From NCBI GenBank assembly GCA_937974275.1, contig CALJIF010000058.1, positions 1 to 9,650 of the forward strand: a stretch of 9,650 nucleotides of DNA, written 5' to 3'. Source of the DNA: an uncultured Flavobacteriales bacterium. GTDB lineage: Bacteria; Bacteroidota; Bacteroidia; Palsa-965. Positions 7,389-9,650 of the stretch are shown here, piece after piece (position 1 is the stretch's first letter; every line of letters begins with the position of its first letter). The notes beneath the pieces are model-generated. The model saw only the letters and a list, made by a program, of their open reading frames with translations. It was not told the origin of the DNA and did not search any database. Position numbers and translations under genes: made by a program.

Positions 7389-8527
7389 TCAATAATTTTT
7401 CGTGCGGCACAATTTGCTTTCAGTGTTGCAGCCCACGACTCCCAATTTAAAGTTGAAGTATATTTTTGATAAGCGTTGGTGCGCAGCTGCTGCCATCGTT
7501 CGGGTTGTTTCAGGAGAGCGATAATTTCATTGGCGTAATCCTGTCCTGTTGCCGTTTCCGGAAGTAATATCCCTGTCTTCTCATGATCGATTATCGTTGG
7601 AATGCCGCCTGTTCGTGGCGCGAGGGCCGGTAATCCGTATGCTGCCGATTCGCAAAATACAAGTCCGTAAGCTTCGTATTTGGTTGGAAGAATGAAAAAA
7701 TGATGACTGCGATAAAGCGCGGTGAGTTGTTCGAATTCCGCAGCATTGTTTTTATTCAGAAATCCGTAACACGTCAACTTCTCGTGTTCAAATTCTTTCG
7801 GCGGTGTACAACCTACAACTGATAATTCGGCATCATATCCATTGTTCAACAAATGCAGTAACGCGTCAAACGCTTTCGGACCTCCTTTGTCGAACCAGTT
7901 AACTCCGGCGAATAACAATCTTATTTTTTGTGGAGGAAACGTTAACGCATCAGGTTGTTCGGGCGCTCTTTCCAGATTAGCACCGAAAGGAATCATAGCA
8001 ACTTTATCCGGTGCAATCGCACGTGCAGCATCAGCAGCCCAGTCCGAACAAAATACCGCCAATGAACTATTGAGGATGGCCTTACGATCATTCGAAATAC
8101 TTTGTCTGCGTGAAAAAGCAAAAAGATCTGTCAGGATTTTGTGGTAGTTAATGGCACCACTAATAACACGATCGTTGATATAAACGGTAGGGATTTTTGT
8201 TCGCAAACGCGACATGGATGCAATAGAAGCGGAAACAACCACAAGATCATATTCGTTTTGTTGCAGCAGTTTCGAATAGTGCTTGCCGTATGCGTTACTC
8301 ATAATATCGGAATGCCGGTAGTCGAATCGTTTTTTAAGAATGCGCAACGACAAATAATTGAATGCGGAACAAATAAATTTCAGAAATCGCGGCGTGTATG
8401 GTTCCAATAAAGTAACATCACCCACATGATTTTGAAGTGCTTGCCATATAAAGTATTGCGTACCCGACCACGAGCGCTTGTCCCGCGCATCCTGTTCACT
8501 GATAAAGGCTATTTTCGGTCGATTCAT
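7385..8527 (-). CDS. Family 4 glycosyltransferase, minus strand
   Basis: This is a GT-B fold glycosyltransferase of 380 residues from the preferred ATG at 8527. The frame also extends to a TTG at 8545. That would add only six residues, whereas the ATG opens directly on the first Rossmann strand (MNRPKIAFISEQ). From the ATG, a GT4-typical SWSGTQYFIWQAL lies at 19-31, the inter-domain turn IPFGAN at 179-184, LLFAGVNWFDKGG at 204-216, and the E-x7-E motif runs from E285 to E293 (EAYGLVFCE). TGGIPTII (306-313) follows, as usual for the donor phosphate region. It is the only gene in the window on this strand. Its stop overlaps the two-domain gene's stop by 4 nt, and it is divergent from the next gene across a 122-bp spacer, so it must be transcribed separately. 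It probably serves the same glycan; substrate is unknown. Confidence 0.92.
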   Translation of the reverse strand: MNRPKIAFISEQDARDKRSWSGTQYFIWQALQNHVGDVTLLEPYTPRFLKFICSAFNYLSLRILKKRFDYRHSDIMSNAYGKHYSKLLQQNEYDLVVVSASIASMSRLRTKIPTVYINDRVISGAINYHKILTDLFAFSRRQSISNDRKAILNSSLAVFCSDWAADAARAIAPDKVAMIPFGANLERAPEQPDALTFPPQKIRLLFAGVNWFDKGGPKAFDALLHLLNNGYDAELSVVGCTPPKEFEHEKLTCYGFLNKNNAAEFEQLTALYRSHHFFILPTKYEAYGLVFCESAAYGLPALAPRTGGIPTIIDHEKTGILLPETATGQDYANEIIALLKQPERWQQLRTNAYQKYTSTLNWESWAATLKANCAARKIID

Positions 8528-8649
8528 CTGTGCCGGAAGAAACAAATACTGTTGTCAAATGTACATAATCCTGCTGCAGCGGATAGAATGTGCTAGAGTG
8601 AAGTAATTCTTGTACCGGCAAGTGCATCGAATTTTCTATTTTTACCACA
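8528..8649. other. Divergent intergenic spacer between two GT4 genes
   Basis: This 122-bp stretch is the only non-coding region over 20 bp in the window, and any promoters for both flanking genes should lie here. Apart from the candidate minus-strand -7 element, it holds an 8-base palindrome GCTGCAGC (8573-8580). It also holds a weak hairpin at 8609-8622 (CTTGT, loop ACCG, GCAAG, one G-T pair), and TGCCGG (8531-8536) repeated inverted as CCGGCA (8615-8620). None is strong enough to name as an operator. I see no small ORF or RNA gene in it. Confidence 0.7.
8556..8563 (-). promoter_or_regulatory. Candidate Bacteroidota -7 promoter element for the minus-strand GT4 gene
   Basis: Read on the minus strand, the 8 bases are TACATTTG, an exact match to the Bacteroidota primary-sigma -7 consensus TAnnTTTG. 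It sits 28 nt before the ATG at 8527, which would give a short leader of roughly 20-25 nt. No convincing TTTG or TTG -33 element is found 19-21 nt further upstream, so the match could be chance (six fixed bases in a short spacer). Confidence 0.35.
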
Positions 8650-9650
8650 ATGGCACGAAGAATATTGTTCTTGTCCGATGTGGATTCCTCTCATACGCGC
8701 AAATGGGCAATTTCTTTGGCAACACGCGGTTATGAAGTAGGTATTTTTAGCCTTCGGAAAAGTGAGTTACAGTGGTGGACAACTTATCCGAACATTCATG
8801 TGTTTGATGAGCATGGCTTTTCAACTGCAACTTTTCAAGGCGGTTTAGTGGGTAAATTGAAGTACGTGAAGTTGCTGCCGTATCTTAAAAAAATCATTAC
8901 TTCATTTCAACCGCATTTGGTTCATGCCCATTATGCAACTTCATACGGATTGCTGGGCGCATTAAGTCGATTTCGACCTTTCGTGATCTCTGTATGGGGA
9001 TCGGATATTTACGATTTTGCTTCTCGTAGTTTTTTGCATAAAAAAATGATTCAATTCAACTTGAATCGCGCCACCGCCGTTTTTTCTACCAGTCATGCAA
9101 TGGCTCGGGAAATAAGCAAATACTATTCCGGAAGTGTTGCTGTTACGCCATTTGGTGTAGATACCAGCTTATTTTCACCGGGAGTGTCTGCATCAATTCG
9201 ATATCCGAACGAAATAATTATCGGTACCGTTAAATCGTTGGAACCTGCTTATGGCATTGATACGTTGATTCATGCGTTTGCACAAGTTCGCGAACGATTT
9301 CCGGGGAACGTACGATTAATCATTGGCGGTGATGGCTCACAGCGTAAGCAATTGGAGCAATTAACGCAGGATTTGAAATGTGCTGCTGTTGTAACTTTTT
9401 TGGGGCAAATTAATCATCACCAAGTTCCCGACTGCCACAGAGGTTTTGATGTATTTGTGGCATTATCGCGCGAAGAAAGTTTCGGTGTTGCCCTTGTCGA
9501 GGCCATGGCCTGCGGAAAGCCGGCAGTAGTGAGTGATGCCGTGGGATTTCAGGAAGTAGCAGTTAATGATGTTACCGCACTGGTGGTTCCCAAAAATGAA
9601 CCGGGCAAAGCCGCGGGTGCAATACTACATTTTCTTAATAAACCTGAAAT
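8650..9650 (+). CDS. Family 4 glycosyltransferase, 3' partial
   Basis: This frame opens at the ATG at 8650 and stays open to the right edge, giving 333 complete codons. An in-frame stop at 8599-8601 with no ATG in between supports this start. The product begins MARRILFLSDVDSSHTRKWA, with the S/T-x-H-x-x-K/R-W pattern common in bacterial GT4 proteins. HAHYATSYGLLGAL (92-105) and SVWGSDIYDF (114-123) belong to the N-terminal domain, and TPFGVDTSLFSPG (166-178) marks the inter-domain crossing. IIGTVKSLEPAYGIDTLI (190-207) opens the C-terminal domain, and E-x7-E spans E276 to E284 (ESFGVALVE). Usual family length is about 360-390, so perhaps 30-60 residues lie outside. It is likely another transferase for the same polysaccharide; whether it starts a further operon to the right cannot be seen. 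Sugar specificity is unknown. Confidence 0.92.
   Translation, partial: MARRILFLSDVDSSHTRKWAISLATRGYEVGIFSLRKSELQWWTTYPNIHVFDEHGFSTATFQGGLVGKLKYVKLLPYLKKIITSFQPHLVHAHYATSYGLLGALSRFRPFVISVWGSDIYDFASRSFLHKKMIQFNLNRATAVFSTSHAMAREISKYYSGSVAVTPFGVDTSLFSPGVSASIRYPNEIIIGTVKSLEPAYGIDTLIHAFAQVRERFPGNVRLIIGGDGSQRKQLEQLTQDLKCAAVVTFLGQINHHQVPDCHRGFDVFVALSREESFGVALVEAMACGKPAVVSDAVGFQEVAVNDVTALVVPKNEPGKAAGAILHFLNKPE

Noticed and set aside
7842..8410. Two + strand frames opposite the minus-strand GT4 gene
   Set aside because: They are antisense shadows of a gene with clear GT4 motifs, and their translations resemble no family I know.
8528..8545. TTG at 8545 as the start of the minus-strand GT4 gene
   Set aside because: The ATG at 8527 places the methionine directly before the first beta strand as in the family, and the six extra residues add nothing conserved.
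8637..8644. TATTTTTA as a -7 element for the last + strand GT4 gene
   Set aside because: It lacks the final G of TAnnTTTG, has no well-spaced -33 partner (nearest TTG is 24 nt away), and would place the transcript start at or inside the start codon.

Overview
The window is a dense run of genes for making and exporting a cell-surface polysaccharide. It fits an ABC-transporter-dependent O-antigen or capsule locus. The organism is most likely a Bacteroidota member. Starts lack any clear AGGAGG-type ribosome binding site, the base composition is moderately AT-rich, and one spacer carries an exact match to the Bacteroidota TAnnTTTG promoter element. No marker gene (16S, ribosomal protein) is present, so this placement is an inference.

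Positions 1-7388 hold seven genes on the + strand, packed like one operon. In order they are an ABC-2 permease of the Wzm type (5' end outside the window), its ATPase Wzt with a C-terminal extension, a small SAM methyltransferase, a GT2 glycosyltransferase, a GT11 fucosyltransferase-like enzyme, a GT4 glycosyltransferase, and a 657-residue two-domain GT2-GT4 protein. Junctions are +3, -1, +19, 0, -16 and -1 nt, so translational coupling is likely throughout. Position 7385 begins a minus-strand GT4 gene whose stop codon overlaps the stop of the two-domain gene. A 122-bp divergent spacer (8528-8649) follows, the only sizeable non-coding stretch. A last + strand GT4 gene then runs off the right edge.

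A plausible working model is as follows. The GTs assemble a glycan on a lipid carrier at the inner face of the inner membrane, including a 1,2-linked fucose or similar sugar. The methyltransferase may modify or cap the chain, and Wzm/Wzt exports it, possibly after the Wzt C-terminal domain recognises the glycan. No Wzx flippase, Wzy polymerase or sugar-nucleotide synthesis gene is in view. I see no RNA genes, mobile elements, CRISPR arrays or long repeats. The families are all known. The points of interest are the Wzt-methyltransferase coupling, the GT2-GT4 fusion, and the rearranged right end with its convergent stop overlap and divergent spacer.
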